DNA of 64,000 nt from an uncultured Eggerthellaceae bacterium (GCA_934648845.1 CAKUFS010000004.1:1-64000); one strand, 5' to 3'. Counted from the stretch's first letter, positions 25,490 through 35,618 are shown. Made by a program: numbers and translations. Notes: a model not told the origin generated them from the letters alone.

Positions 25490-25537
25490 AAAGCCGGATG
25501 CGCGCATCGAATCTGATGCAACCGCGTCCGGCTTTTT
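25490..25537 (+). terminator. Hairpin between pstS and pstC
   Basis: AAAGCCGGATGCG (25490-25502) pairs with CGCGTCCGGCTTTTT (25523-25537). It ends in a T run, so part of the transcripts would stop here, giving more PstS than PstCAB. Confidence 0.8.
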
Positions 25538-25694
25538 CATGAGCCCGGGCGTTGACACAGCGCTTGCACGATGTCGCAACACCTGCACACCGCAACGCAC
25601 AACAGCACACGTCGGCGCGCACGCGTTGCAAATAAAAGCGTATGCGCGCATAAACATCCGGATCAATAGTTGCAACACAAGGAGAATGCATAAC

Positions 25695-26558
25695 ATGAAA
25701 CGAAAAGAATTCATCGAGGTCGTGTTCAACGGCGTGTTTTTCGCCTGCGGCATGCTCTCTGTGGCTTTCGTGGTGGGTATTACCGCCTACCTGATAGCAT
25801 CGGGAATTCCCGCTATTGCGGAAATCGGTCCCGTGAACTTCCTGCTGGGCCAAGTTTGGAATCCCGGCAAAGAGCAGTACGGCATTTTGCCCTTCATTTT
25901 GACCAGTGTGTACGGTACCCTGGGCGCACTTGTTATCGGTTTGCCGTTGGGCCTGTTCACCGCAATGTTCCTATCGAAGTACGCGGGAAAGAAATCAGGT
26001 CGCATCATTCGCAGCGCCGTTGAGCTGCTTGCTGGTATTCCTTCGATCGTTTATGGCCTTGTTGGCATGATCGTGCTGGTTCCCGCCATTCAACATGCGT
26101 TCAGCCTTTCCAGCGGCGCTACGTTGCTCGCTGCGATTTTGGTACTAACCATCATGATTTTGCCCTACATCGTCAACGTCTCCTCCACCGCGCTTGATGC
26201 CGTTCCGAAAGAGTACGAAGAAGGCTCGTTGGCACTGGGCGCCACAAAAACCGAAACGTACTTCAAAGTTTCGCTGCACGCCGCCCGCAGCGGCATTGCA
26301 ACCGCCGTCATTCAAGGCGTGGGTCGTGCACTGGGCGAGGCCATGGCCATCATCATGGTGGCGGGCAATGTAGCGAATATGCCCGACCTTTTCGGTTCGG
26401 TCCGCTTCCTGACCACCGCTATCGTAAGCGAAATGTCCTACGCATCGTACGGAAGCCTGCACCGCGAAGCGCTGTTCTCCATTGGATTGGTACTGTTCGT
26501 GTTCATTGTGCTGGTCAACGTGGTACTTAACCTGATCACCCGCCGAAAGGAAGACTAA
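25695..26558 (+). CDS. pstC: Phosphate ABC transporter permease
   Basis: The 287-residue permease has six hydrophobic segments, the EAA loop region EYEEGSLALGATKTETYFKV and the usual end GRALGEAMAIIMVAGN. ATG 25695 was chosen because ACAAGGAGA lies 8-13 bases upstream; a Met three codons earlier is too close to the ribosome site. It overlaps pstA by one base (TAATG). Confidence 0.92.
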   Translation: MKRKEFIEVVFNGVFFACGMLSVAFVVGITAYLIASGIPAIAEIGPVNFLLGQVWNPGKEQYGILPFILTSVYGTLGALVIGLPLGLFTAMFLSKYAGKKSGRIIRSAVELLAGIPSIVYGLVGMIVLVPAIQHAFSLSSGATLLAAILVLTIMILPYIVNVSSTALDAVPKEYEEGSLALGATKTETYFKVSLHAARSGIATAVIQGVGRALGEAMAIIMVAGNVANMPDLFGSVRFLTTAIVSEMSYASYGSLHREALFSIGLVLFVFIVLVNVVLNLITRRKED

Positions 26559-27595
26559 TGCAACAAGAATTCCAACAAGCAACTGCGGGCGCGGGCGAAG
26601 GCGTTATGTCCCCCACGCCGCTGCAGAAGGCCGCAAACGGCATGAACAATGCTGGCGCGCAGATAGCGCAGGCGGCACAAGCGGCTCAGCTTGCCTCCGC
26701 GAAAAACGCGCGCGACAAAGCTGCCGCATTCGATCAAGCAGAAGACAGAATCTCCCCAGCGCGTCACGCAAAAGACGTTTTGCTGCGCGGCCTGGTGTAC
26801 GGAAGCGGCGTTGCGGTATGCGTGGTGCTGGCCGCAATCATCGGCTACATCTTCTACCACGGCGTTCCGGGCATCACCACCGAGCTGCTTACCACGCAAA
26901 CAAGCTACGTGCGCGACACCATTGGTATTTTGCCGAACATCCTGAACACGCTCTACATTGTGCTGGTGGCAATGGTCATTGTGATTCCCTTGGGCGTGTG
27001 CGCAGCGGTTTATCTGAACGAATACGCCACGAACAAGCGCTTGGTTCGCATCATCGGCTTTGCCGTTGAAACGCTCACGGGCATCCCTTCTGTTATTTTT
27101 GGCCTGGTGGGCATGCTGTTCTTCATTCAGCTGCTGGGCCTGCAAGCAGGCGTTTTGGCAGGTGGCCTGACCTTGGTTGTTATGGTTTTGCCTACCATCA
27201 TCAGCAACACGCTTGAAAGCCTGAAGACCATCCCCGATTCCTACCGCGAAGGCTCGCTTGCCCTGGGAAGCGGCAAATGGCACATGGTACGCACCGTAGT
27301 GCTACCCAACGCCATGAACGGCATTGCGACCGGCTGCATTTTGGCTGTTGGACGTATTGTAGGCGAATCCGCCGCCCTGCTGTACACGGCTGGTTTCGGT
27401 CTGATCCTGAACAGCTTTATGACCGCTTTGCAGTCTTCCAGCGCAACGCTGACCGTGGCCCTGTACGTGTACGCAACGGAGCGCGGCGAGCTCAACGTGG
27501 CGTTTTCGGTAGCAACCATCCTCATGGTGCTCACCCTTCTTTTGAATCTTGCCGCCAACTTGGCATCTTCCAAACTTAAGCATAAGGAGAACTAG
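26558..27595 (+). CDS. pstA: Phosphate ABC transporter permease
   Basis: The 345-residue protein has an unusual cytoplasmic N-terminal extension of about 75 Ala/Gln-rich residues before the first membrane helix (AVCVVLAAIIGYIFY). The permease domain has the EAA loop SYREGSLALGSGKWHMVRTVVLP and GRIVGESAALLYTAG. It pairs with PstC as the channel for phosphate import. The 1-base overlap with pstC gives coupling. Confidence 0.92.
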   Translation: MQQEFQQATAGAGEGVMSPTPLQKAANGMNNAGAQIAQAAQAAQLASAKNARDKAAAFDQAEDRISPARHAKDVLLRGLVYGSGVAVCVVLAAIIGYIFYHGVPGITTELLTTQTSYVRDTIGILPNILNTLYIVLVAMVIVIPLGVCAAVYLNEYATNKRLVRIIGFAVETLTGIPSVIFGLVGMLFFIQLLGLQAGVLAGGLTLVVMVLPTIISNTLESLKTIPDSYREGSLALGSGKWHMVRTVVLPNAMNGIATGCILAVGRIVGESAALLYTAGFGLILNSFMTALQSSSATLTVALYVYATERGELNVAFSVATILMVLTLLLNLAANLASSKLKHKEN

Positions 27596-27596
27596 T

Positions 27597-28439
27597 ATGA
27601 CCAGCACTACCAATGCAGCCACCATGACCGCAGAACCCGTCGCAACGGCACCTGCTGCGACCGTTGCGACCGCAACCAGCAACCTGCCTATCAGTTTCGA
27701 AATTTCGAACTTGAACTTGTGGTACGGCGCGCATCATGCACTGCACGACATCAATATCGACATCCCGGCAAACCAAGCAACCGCGCTGATCGGCCCTTCC
27801 GGATGCGGCAAATCAACGTTCCTGAAAACGCTCAACCGCATGCAAGACCTGGTAGAAAGCGTGCGTATTGAGGGCCAAGTTCTGTTCAACGGACAAGACA
27901 TCTACGGACCGAAAGTCGATGTCACCGCACTGCGCAAGAACGTGGGCATGGTGTTCCAAAAGGCGAACCCCTTCCCCATGAGCATCTACGAGAACGTGGC
28001 ATACGGCCCCAAAGTCCACGGAATCCGCAACAAGGAGCAGCTGGATGCCATCGTTGAGGAATCGCTGCGCGGCGCGGCGCTGTGGAACGAAGTGAAGGAC
28101 CGTCTGAAGAAGAGCGCGCTGGGCCTGTCCGGCGGCCAGCAGCAACGTCTATGCATTGCACGCGCACTGGCAGTTAAGCCGCAAGTGCTGTTGCTTGACG
28201 AATCCACCAGCGCTTTGGACCCCATTTCAACAGGCCAGATTGAAGAGCTGGTAGACGAGCTGAAAGAGAAGTACACCGTGATCATGGTTACGCACAACAT
28301 GCAGCAAGCAGTGCGCGTGTCCGACCACGCAGCGTTCTTCCTTTTGGGCGATTTGGTGGAATTTGCTCCCACGGGACAGCTTTTCAACTATCCTCAAGAC
28401 GAACGAACCGCCGACTACGTTTCTGGACGTTTTGGCTAA
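27597..28439 (+). CDS. pstB: Phosphate ABC transporter ATP-binding protein
   Basis: The 280-residue ATPase has Walker A GPSGCGKST, PstB-type MVFQKANPFPMSIYENV, signature LSGGQQQRL, Walker B VLLLDESTSALDP and switch His VTHNM. Walker B has DES where most ABC ATPases have DEP. A Thr/Ala-rich tail of about 35 residues precedes the domain. RBS is AAGGAGAACTAGT; the gene follows pstA by one base. It drives PstSCA. Confidence 0.94.
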   Translation: MTSTTNAATMTAEPVATAPAATVATATSNLPISFEISNLNLWYGAHHALHDINIDIPANQATALIGPSGCGKSTFLKTLNRMQDLVESVRIEGQVLFNGQDIYGPKVDVTALRKNVGMVFQKANPFPMSIYENVAYGPKVHGIRNKEQLDAIVEESLRGAALWNEVKDRLKKSALGLSGGQQQRLCIARALAVKPQVLLLDESTSALDPISTGQIEELVDELKEKYTVIMVTHNMQQAVRVSDHAAFFLLGDLVEFAPTGQLFNYPQDERTADYVSGRFG

Positions 28440-28464
28440 TCAGATAGACGTGAAAGAAGATTAC

Positions 28465-29397
28465 ATGACACAAGAGAAAACAAAAACTGGAATGAAAACA
28501 GCCGCCGAAGCTGCATCTGACGCCAACGAGCTTTGCCAAGGTGCAGCAAGCGCCACCGCAGTCGAAGCTGTCTGCGAAACCTGTGCGGAACAGGTAAAAC
28601 TTGACGCGCAGAAAGAAGCAGCCCTGGCGGATATCCGCACGAAAAGCGGCTTCATATGCGATATGGACGGCGTGATCTACCACGGCAACAGAGCGCTTCC
28701 CGGAGCCGCCGAGCTGATTGCGTGGTTCAAGAAACAAGGGAAACACTACCTGTTCCTTACGAATGCCTCTGACAAAACCCCGCTTGAGCTGCACATGAAG
28801 CTTCACCGCATGGGCATTGACGTTGAACCCGAGCACTTCTACACCAGCGCATTGGCCACGGCACGCTTCTTGTCGTCGCAAAAGCCCGGATGCAGCGCGT
28901 ACATCATTGGCGATCACGGCCTGCACAACGCGCTCTACGACGAAGGCATTACATACAACGACGTTGACCCCGACTACGTGGTAGTGGGCGAAACCGATGA
29001 CTTCCGCTTTGAGCACATCAAAAACGCCATGAACCTGGTGAACAAGGGAGCGGGGCTTATTGCTACGAACTCCGACATCACCGGTCCCATTGAGGGCGGC
29101 TTCAAACCTGCATGCAAAGCACTGGTGGCAAGCATCGAAGTTGCAACGGGTGTGAATGCGTACTTTGTAGGTAAGCCAAATCCCCTGATGATGCGCACGG
29201 GCTTGGAAATTTTGGGCGTTCACTCTGCAGACTCCGTGATGATTGGCGACCGCATGGATACCGATATGGTGGGCGGCATTGAAGCTGGCATGGAAACCGC
29301 TCTCGTACTTTCTGGCGTGTCCACCCTGGAAACCGTGGCACAATATCCGTTCAAGCCGCGCGTTATCCTAAACGGCGTAGGCGACATCTGCAAATAA
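28465..29397 (+). CDS. HAD-superfamily phosphatase, NagD type
   Basis: The protein has a 60-residue Ala/Glu-rich N-terminal extension and then a HAD fold of the NagD/UmpH branch: nucleophile motif FICDMDGVIYHG, LFLTNASDKTP, KPNPLMM (Lys) and SVMIGDRMDTDM. These enzymes remove phosphate from nucleotides or sugar phosphates. ATG 28465 follows AAAGAAGATTAC, 25 bp after pstB, so it may read through from the pst operon and help release phosphate from organic sources. Substrate is not known. Confidence 0.83.
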   Translation: MTQEKTKTGMKTAAEAASDANELCQGAASATAVEAVCETCAEQVKLDAQKEAALADIRTKSGFICDMDGVIYHGNRALPGAAELIAWFKKQGKHYLFLTNASDKTPLELHMKLHRMGIDVEPEHFYTSALATARFLSSQKPGCSAYIIGDHGLHNALYDEGITYNDVDPDYVVVGETDDFRFEHIKNAMNLVNKGAGLIATNSDITGPIEGGFKPACKALVASIEVATGVNAYFVGKPNPLMMRTGLEILGVHSADSVMIGDRMDTDMVGGIEAGMETALVLSGVSTLETVAQYPFKPRVILNGVGDICK

Positions 29398-29465
29398 GAG
29401 TACGGGCACGGCGGCGCTACAGGAAAAACGTGCGCCGCAAGGAAGCATCACAGAGCGGCAGTACC

Positions 29466-30104
29466 ATGGAAAACAAAACATCGCAAACTATCGTTTACCC
29501 TGTTTATCAGGGGCTTTATGTTAATCTGACGAATCGTTGCAGCTGCGGCTGCACGTTTTGCATTCGGCGCAAAGCAAGCGGCGTAGGCAGCGACGGCAAC
29601 GGAGCAAGCAACGTTTTGTGGCTTGATCACGAGCCGGATTTCACCGAGGTCATGGCCGCATTCGATGAGCAGGACATGAGTCGCTACAACGAAGTGGTCT
29701 TTTGCGGCTACGGCGAACCGACCTGCGCTTTTGACGTGCTCAAACAGGTTGCAGCCGAAGTGAAGCGCCGCTACCATCTGCCAACGCGCATCAACACAAA
29801 CGGACAAGGGTGCCTTATCAACAAGCGTGACATTTGCCCCGAGTTCGAAGGCATCATTGACACCGTGTCCATTAGCCTGAATGCCCCTACAGCGGAGAAA
29901 TACCAGGAAAATGTGCGCAGCGAATTCGGCGAGCAGTCTTTCTATGCCATGCTTGATTTCGCCCGTGAAGTGCGCAAATACGTTCCGAACGTGGTAATGA
30001 CCACGGTTGATACGACCATCAGCCACGAAGAAGAAGCCGTGTGCCAAAAGATTTGCGACGAGCTTGGTGTTCGCTACCGTATTCGCACCCTGGCAAGCGC
30101 GTAG
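29466..30104 (+). CDS. TatD-associated radical SAM protein
   Basis: The 212-residue protein starts with a radical SAM cluster motif CSCGCTFC (C-x3-C-x2-C) in LYVNLTNRC, followed by VVFCGYGEPTCAFDVL and RINTNGQG, typical for the TatD-associated radical SAM family. It should bind a 4Fe-4S cluster and SAM; the reaction is unknown. No tatD gene is next to it here. A GTG at 29430 is an alternative start. It stands 69 bp after the HAD gene on the same strand. Confidence 0.85.
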   Translation: MENKTSQTIVYPVYQGLYVNLTNRCSCGCTFCIRRKASGVGSDGNGASNVLWLDHEPDFTEVMAAFDEQDMSRYNEVVFCGYGEPTCAFDVLKQVAAEVKRRYHLPTRINTNGQGCLINKRDICPEFEGIIDTVSISLNAPTAEKYQENVRSEFGEQSFYAMLDFAREVRKYVPNVVMTTVDTTISHEEEAVCQKICDELGVRYRIRTLASA

Positions 30105-30157
30105 GGCGCGACCGGCAATGCCCAAGGACCACCCAACGTCCCACGCATGCCGCCCCG

Positions 30158-30928
30158 TTACAGGGCGGCATGAATCAGGCTCTTCGTAAACTCGCTTTCG
30201 GGATGGGCGAAAACCTCTTCGGTGAGTCCACTATCCACCACAACACCGCGCTCCATAACGGAAACGTTCTGACATAGGTGGCGCACCACATCAAGATCAT
30301 GGGAAATAAAGAGCATAGCACAGCTATATTCCCTGTTCACCTGCTTAAGAAGGTCGATAATCTGCGCTTGAACCGACACGTCCAACATAGATGTTGGCTC
30401 ATCGCAAATGAGCAGCTTCGGCCGCAACGCCAGCGCGCGAACGATGGCAACACGCTGCGCTTGCCCGCCGCTGATCTCATGGGGGTACTTATTCATTTGG
30501 TCGCGCGTGATTCCGACAGAATCAAGCATCTCGTAGACCATCTTCTGCTCTTCCCGAGAACTTGAAGCAAGTCCATAAAGCCTGATAGGCTCTGCGCAAC
30601 ACTCGTATACGGAAAAACGAGGATTGAACGCCTTTTGGGGATTCTGGAAAATCATCTGAACATCTTTACGCAGCGGGCGCCATTGCGCTTTCTTGAGCCC
30701 GAGCAGGCTTTTCCCGTTATACAGAATCTCACCGGAATCGGGTTTCACAAACCCCATGATCATACGAGAAAGAGTGGTTTTCCCACTTCCGCTGCCGCCG
30801 ATAAGGCCGTATATCTGCCCTTCTTCCAAGGTAAGGTTCACCTGATTGACGGCAAGTGTTTTCTCGTTGCCCCAAAATCCGGAAGCAAAACTCTTGCAAA
30901 CGTCTTTCACCTCAAGCAGTGCGTTCAT
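30158..30928 (-). CDS. Nickel/peptide ABC transporter ATP-binding protein (second)
   Basis: The 256-residue ATPase of the OppF/NikE/DppF branch has Walker A GGSGSGKTT, SGGQAQ signature, Walker B LLICDEPTSMLD and SHDLDVV. ATG 30928 has a very strong ribosome site (AAGGAGGTGCCCA) and overlaps the previous gene by 4 bases. It is the last gene of the six-gene operon and powers the importer together with its partner ATPase. Confidence 0.88.
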   Translation of the reverse strand: MNALLEVKDVCKSFASGFWGNEKTLAVNQVNLTLEEGQIYGLIGGSGSGKTTLSRMIMGFVKPDSGEILYNGKSLLGLKKAQWRPLRKDVQMIFQNPQKAFNPRFSVYECCAEPIRLYGLASSSREEQKMVYEMLDSVGITRDQMNKYPHEISGGQAQRVAIVRALALRPKLLICDEPTSMLDVSVQAQIIDLLKQVNREYSCAMLFISHDLDVVRHLCQNVSVMERGVVVDSGLTEEVFAHPESEFTKSLIHAAL

Positions 30929-32025
30929 TGGGCACCTCCTTCGCTCAACGGGTGGTGGCACCATGCAGTGCGTTCCCCTACTGCATGCGCAGGTGGCAAG
31001 CCCGCTTTACACACTTCATCCGCATAGGGGCAACGCGGCCAAAAAGAACAGCCTTCTGGCAACTCGTCGAAAGAAGGCATAAACCCGTCCATTGCCTTAA
31101 AGCCGTTTTCGGGCAGCGAGTTCAAAAGACCCCTGGTGTACGGGTGCATAGGCTGCGAAAGTACATCTTGACCAGGCCCGACTTCCACAATACGCCCCGC
31201 ATACATCACAGCAACCTGGTCGGCAATAAGGCGAGCCAACGGAATATCGTGCGTGATACACATCATTGCGCACGATGTATCATCTTTGAGCCCCTGAAGC
31301 ATTTCCAGCACATTGCGCCGCAGCGACCAGTCAATGGCCTTTGTGGGCTCATCAACAATCAGCAGGTCGGGGTGGGTAATGGCACCCATGGAAATAAGCA
31401 CGCGTTGATTCATGCCACCCGAAAGCTCCGATGGATAGCGCCGATATATATTTTCAGGCTGGGGAAGCTTCAAGCTTTCGAAAAGCCGAACCACTTCCGC
31501 ACGGATACCTTCTTTGCGCTGATTGCGGCTTTCCCCTTCTTCCCGGACCGTCTTTTTCGCCTGGGCGCATTCCGCCACCTGGGACCCTACGCGCATAAGC
31601 GGATTTAAGGACGTGTTCGGGTTCTGGGGAATGTTCATAACGCTTGAGCCGCGCAAGTGACGAAACTCATCATCGGACAGGCCGCTCACTTCCACGCCCT
31701 TGAACAGCACCGATCCGCTCACGCGAGCGTTATCAGGCAGCAAGTGAAGTGCTGCCGTTGCGGTAACGGACTTACCGCAACCCGTTTCGCCTACAATGCA
31801 AACTACCGACTTGGGCATGATATCCAAGCTCAAGTCGCGCACGATATACACCAGCTTGCGGCCGACAAGAAAACTCACATTCAACTCTTTAAGTGAAAGT
31901 ATTGGCTGGTCAGGTTGCCAATTGGACTCATTATCCAACAGCGCTTTGAAGGCATCTTTGCTGCCCCTGACCGCTTTAGAGTCCGCGTTGCGCGCGGTAT
32001 CCAATCTACTACGAAACAAAGACAT
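30925..32025 (-). CDS. Nickel/peptide ABC transporter ATP-binding protein (first)
   Basis: This 366-residue OppD/NikD/DppD-type ATPase has an N-terminal extension of about 40 residues, Walker A GETGCGKSV, signature LSGGMNQ, Walker B LLIVDEPTKAID and the C-terminal oligopeptide-transporter domain with a Cys-rich CSFWPRCPYADEVC segment that in relatives binds a 4Fe-4S cluster. The signature is SGGMNQ where most have SGGQ or SGGM. It lies between the NikC-like permease and the second ATPase. Confidence 0.88.
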   Translation of the reverse strand: MSLFRSRLDTARNADSKAVRGSKDAFKALLDNESNWQPDQPILSLKELNVSFLVGRKLVYIVRDLSLDIMPKSVVCIVGETGCGKSVTATAALHLLPDNARVSGSVLFKGVEVSGLSDDEFRHLRGSSVMNIPQNPNTSLNPLMRVGSQVAECAQAKKTVREEGESRNQRKEGIRAEVVRLFESLKLPQPENIYRRYPSELSGGMNQRVLISMGAITHPDLLIVDEPTKAIDWSLRRNVLEMLQGLKDDTSCAMMCITHDIPLARLIADQVAVMYAGRIVEVGPGQDVLSQPMHPYTRGLLNSLPENGFKAMDGFMPSFDELPEGCSFWPRCPYADEVCKAGLPPAHAVGERTAWCHHPLSEGGAQ

Positions 32026-32029
32026 GGCG

Positions 32030-32896
32030 CTACTCCGTTACTGCATGCTCGCGCATGCGCGGGTCGGTCAAATCGCGAATGCCGTCGCCAAACAGGTTGA
32101 ATCCAACAGCGCTCATAGCAATAGCGAAACCAGGGAAGAACGACATCCAAGGGGCAAAGCGCAGATAATCGCGACCATCGCTGATCATGGCGCCCCAGTC
32201 GGGTGAAGGCGGCTGCGCGCCCAGACCCAAGAAGCTCAAAGACGAGCAGAACAAAATAACCGAGCCCAAGTCCAGCGACATCATGACGATAATCTTAGAG
32301 GCAACAGAGGGCAGCAGGTACTTCGTGGCAATCTTGAAAGATGAGTTGCCAATAGCGCGTGCCGATTCAATGAATTCCTCGTTGCGAAGCAGCACAATCT
32401 CGCCACGAACTAAACGCGCGTAACGCGTCCAGTGGATACACATCAGCGCAATAATAAGGTTGATAGTTCCCGTTCCCAAAACCGCAGAGACCGCCAGCGC
32501 AAAAACAATGGTAGGAAACGCCAGGAAGATATCGGTCACACGCATAAGGAAACCGTCCACCTTGCCGCCGGCAAAACCTGCAATCAGGCCAATGGCGCTT
32601 CCCAGCACCGCACCGAACAAAACAACGAGCGTTGCCGTTACCAAGGAGATACGTGCACCTTCAATAACGCGACACAAAATGCAACGTCCCAGGTTATCGG
32701 TGCCAAAAGGATACTCAGCGCAAGGCGCTATGAACTGATTCGCCGTTTGCATATACGTAGGATCGTGCCCTTCCAGCAAAGGAGCGAACACCGCAACAAC
32801 AATAAGGACGGCAACCATAATACCGCCCACAATCAGCGTGGTGTTCTTGCGGTTCAGGTCGGTGAAAAATCTCAAAATGGAATGCATGACAATCAC
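32030..32896 (-). CDS. Nickel/peptide ABC transporter permease (NikC/DppC-like)
   Basis: The permease has an OppC-type N-terminus with one helix (TLIVGGIMVAVLIVVAVFAPL), the motif HPTYMQ/GTDNLGRCI (FGTDNLGR), and the EAA loop IESARAIGNSSFKIATKYLLP. It forms the second half of the import channel. The start overlaps the NikB-like gene by 4 bases; ATG 32887 is an alternative. Confidence 0.9.
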   Translation of the reverse strand: MIVMHSILRFFTDLNRKNTTLIVGGIMVAVLIVVAVFAPLLEGHDPTYMQTANQFIAPCAEYPFGTDNLGRCILCRVIEGARISLVTATLVVLFGAVLGSAIGLIAGFAGGKVDGFLMRVTDIFLAFPTIVFALAVSAVLGTGTINLIIALMCIHWTRYARLVRGEIVLLRNEEFIESARAIGNSSFKIATKYLLPSVASKIIVMMSLDLGSVILFCSSLSFLGLGAQPPSPDWGAMISDGRDYLRFAPWMSFFPGFAIAMSAVGFNLFGDGIRDLTDPRMREHAVTE

Positions 32897-33852
32897 GCTA
32901 CCGATGCTGAAGACTGCAGGCCGCTCTTAACGCGAGGGTCAATGCAAGCGTAGATAATATCTGATACCAGGTTTGCGAACGCATAGCCGAACGCAATCAA
33001 AATAACGCATCCTTCCATCATGGGCGTGTCTTTTGCAAGAACGGCATTATTGAACAAATCCCCCACCCCGGGCCATGCGAAAATCGTCTCGATAACAACG
33101 GAGCCGCCCAAAATATGACCGACGGAAAGCGCAATCACAGTAATAATAGGCGGCAACGCATTGCGCAGCGCATGGGTGAAAATAACCTTGTGACGCGTAA
33201 GACCTTTCGCGCGCGCTACCGTGATGTATTCCTGTCCCAAGACGTCCAGCATGCTGGTGCGCATCATGCGCGTGATGGACGCCGTAGTGCCAATGGAAAG
33301 CGTGACAGCGGGCAACACCACGCTGTTGATCTGGTTCATTCCGCTGGTGGGAAACATTTTCAGCTGAATGGAGAACACAACCACCAGCATGAGGCCCACC
33401 CAAAAACCCGGGAATGAAGACAGAAACAACGTGATAAGACGAGTGATGTGGTCAATAATGCCGTTACGATGAATCGCGCTGATAATGCCGAACGGAATGC
33501 CCATCACAATGGAGATAAGAAGCGCGATAGAACCAAGGTACACCGTATTGGGAAGGCGCGCCGCCAACATGTCGGAAACGGGTGCGTTGTACTTATACGA
33601 AGTGCCGAAATCTCCCGAGAAAACGCCCCCCAGCCAATCGGCGTACTGCACGATAAAGGGGCGATCCAAGTCGAATTTTTGCGACATTGCCTGAAGGTTT
33701 TCCGGGCTAACCGCTTCTTCGCCGTATGTTTGAATAATGATGAGTTCTGCCGCATCGCCTGGTGAAACATGCACCAGTAGGAAGGTGAGCGTTGCCACCG
33801 CCCAAAGCACGATGATAATCATAAGAACCCTTCGAACAAGATATTTTCCCAT
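32893..33852 (-). CDS. Nickel/peptide ABC transporter permease (NikB/DppB-like)
   Basis: The 319-residue permease has the usual OppB start MGKYLVRRVLMIIIVLW and LTFLLVHVSPGDAA, and the EAA loop EYITVARAKGLTRHKVIFTHALRNAL, with about six helices. It pairs with the NikC-like permease. It follows the binding-protein gene by 82 bases. Confidence 0.9.
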   Translation of the reverse strand: MGKYLVRRVLMIIIVLWAVATLTFLLVHVSPGDAAELIIIQTYGEEAVSPENLQAMSQKFDLDRPFIVQYADWLGGVFSGDFGTSYKYNAPVSDMLAARLPNTVYLGSIALLISIVMGIPFGIISAIHRNGIIDHITRLITLFLSSFPGFWVGLMLVVVFSIQLKMFPTSGMNQINSVVLPAVTLSIGTTASITRMMRTSMLDVLGQEYITVARAKGLTRHKVIFTHALRNALPPIITVIALSVGHILGGSVVIETIFAWPGVGDLFNNAVLAKDTPMMEGCVILIAFGYAFANLVSDIIYACIDPRVKSGLQSSASVA

Positions 33853-33934
33853 TACGGTCCTTGCTTTTCAGATAAAGCGCAGGCGGAAGGGACGCAATAC
33901 CGCCCCCTCGCCTGCTTGTTTTCGTACAGATAGA

Positions 33935-35548
33935 TTAGTCGGCGATATCAGTGGTGTAAGGCACGATAAAGTCATGAACAGCCGCGCTGTAGCTGAAGCC
34001 CGTGATCTTGGGATTCAGACCGAACACCGCACCGTAGTTCGCTACGGTGTACACAACGGCATCGTCAGCAGCCAGAACCTGAGCCTTCTTGCTGGCTTCG
34101 TTCTTCGCATCGCCAGCCGTCAAGTCGGTGCATTCGGCAATCGCAGCATCCAAAGCGGCATCAGCAAAGCCCGCGCGCTGCATGTTCGTGGAGCCGCTTT
34201 CGTAGTACTGGTTCAAGTAGTAAGAAGCCGAAGGAATGTAGCATGTTGCGGCCGAGGACAAGTTCAGATCCCATGCGCCGCTGGTCAGCGCCTCGTTCAT
34301 GGCACTACCGGCCAGAACCTGCACTTCAGAGTCAACGCCAATCTGGGCAAAGAAGCCGTTCGTGGCCTGAGCGATAATGGGGTTGCCCGGACGGCGAGAA
34401 CCCGTAACGATAATAAGCTTGACCTTTTCACCATTGTACTCACGAAGGCCATCGCCATCGGCATCAACAAAACCGGCTTCGTCAAGAGCCTTCTTAGCAG
34501 CCTCAACGTCATAAGGATACTTCGTCACGTTGGGGTTATTCCAAGGGACATCGTCCATGAATGCGCCGTTGGGCACCGAGCCGACGCCCATCAGGCCATT
34601 GTTGACAATCTCATCCAGATTCAAAGACTGCAGCAAGGCTTTGCGGACAGTAACGTCACTCAAGTAGCTCTTGTTGGTGTTGAACGTGTAGAAGTACGTA
34701 CGAGCGGTGTCAAACTGCTTGACCTCAACATCCTTGCTGTCCTTCATGGTCTTAAGGTCAGAGAACGGAATGTCGGTAGCAATGTCAATCTCGTTGTTGA
34801 GCACAGCCATGGAGCGCGTATTCGCATCGGACATGGACACAACGTGGCGTTTAGTAATGGAGCTGTCCTGCTTGCCGCCCCAATAGCCATCGAACACAAC
34901 ACCGTCAAACGTGCCCGTTGCAGCATCGAAACTCTCGAACTGGAAGTAGCCCGTGCCCACCGGTTTCACGAACTTGCCAGTAGAGTCCACCGAAGAAGGG
35001 GCGATAACAGCAGTGGAAACATTGGTCAGCGCCTCGGGAAGCTCGCCAGAAGCAACAGAGGTGACAATCTTTACCGTATAGGCGTCCACCACTTCGGTTG
35101 ACTGAATATGGGTGTACGAAGCAAAGCTGGGGTTTTCTGCCAGAGAGCGATCGAAGCACCACTTCACAGCATCGGCGTTGAAATCAGTGCCGTCGTGGAA
35201 TTTAACGCCCTGGCGCAGTTGGATAGTCCACGTGTTGGCATCGTCGCGCTGCCACGAAGTAGCCAAAGCGGGCTGCAGCTGGAAATCGGAGTCCACGTTG
35301 ACCAGCGTTTCAATAACACCACCCACTTCTTTCAGCATGGTGGCACCATCGCCATCGGTTACATCAAGCGTGGTTAGCGTGGACGGAAAGGCAATACGCA
35401 GGACTTTTTCGCCTTGTGCAGACCCGGCGGAGGCCGATGACGAGTCCGAGCTGCTGGTGCAAGCGCCTAACATGCAGCAAGCAAGAGCCGCAGAAGCAAC
35501 AACTGCTGCGATCTTTGCCCACTTCCTCTTTACCGTTTGTTTTTTCAC
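33935..35548 (-). CDS. Nickel/peptide-type substrate-binding lipoprotein
   Basis: The 537-residue lipoprotein (lipobox LGAC near residue 28, then Ser-rich linker) is a family 5 solute-binding protein (NikA/OppA/DppA type): LRIAFPSTLTTLDVTDGDGA, FHDGTDFNADAVKWCFDRS and the two-lobe fold. This family binds peptides, nickel chelates or other small molecules; the ligand cannot be told from motifs. It is anchored on the outer face and delivers to the permease-ATPase set downstream. Tyr/Ala-rich C-terminal part is normal for the family. Confidence 0.87.
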   Translation of the reverse strand: MKKQTVKRKWAKIAAVVASAALACCMLGACTSSSDSSSASAGSAQGEKVLRIAFPSTLTTLDVTDGDGATMLKEVGGVIETLVNVDSDFQLQPALATSWQRDDANTWTIQLRQGVKFHDGTDFNADAVKWCFDRSLAENPSFASYTHIQSTEVVDAYTVKIVTSVASGELPEALTNVSTAVIAPSSVDSTGKFVKPVGTGYFQFESFDAATGTFDGVVFDGYWGGKQDSSITKRHVVSMSDANTRSMAVLNNEIDIATDIPFSDLKTMKDSKDVEVKQFDTARTYFYTFNTNKSYLSDVTVRKALLQSLNLDEIVNNGLMGVGSVPNGAFMDDVPWNNPNVTKYPYDVEAAKKALDEAGFVDADGDGLREYNGEKVKLIIVTGSRRPGNPIIAQATNGFFAQIGVDSEVQVLAGSAMNEALTSGAWDLNLSSAATCYIPSASYYLNQYYESGSTNMQRAGFADAALDAAIAECTDLTAGDAKNEASKKAQVLAADDAVVYTVANYGAVFGLNPKITGFSYSAAVHDFIVPYTTDIAD

Positions 35549-35618
35549 AATTTTCTCCTTAAACTTTTATCAAAGCTCCCCTTTGGAGCGTTGATACCAC
35601 TAAAATGCCTGATGAACG

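Noticed and set aside
33737..35101. 454-residue plus-strand frame opposite the binding protein
   Set aside because: Antisense shadow of the solute-binding lipoprotein and permease genes; no motif.
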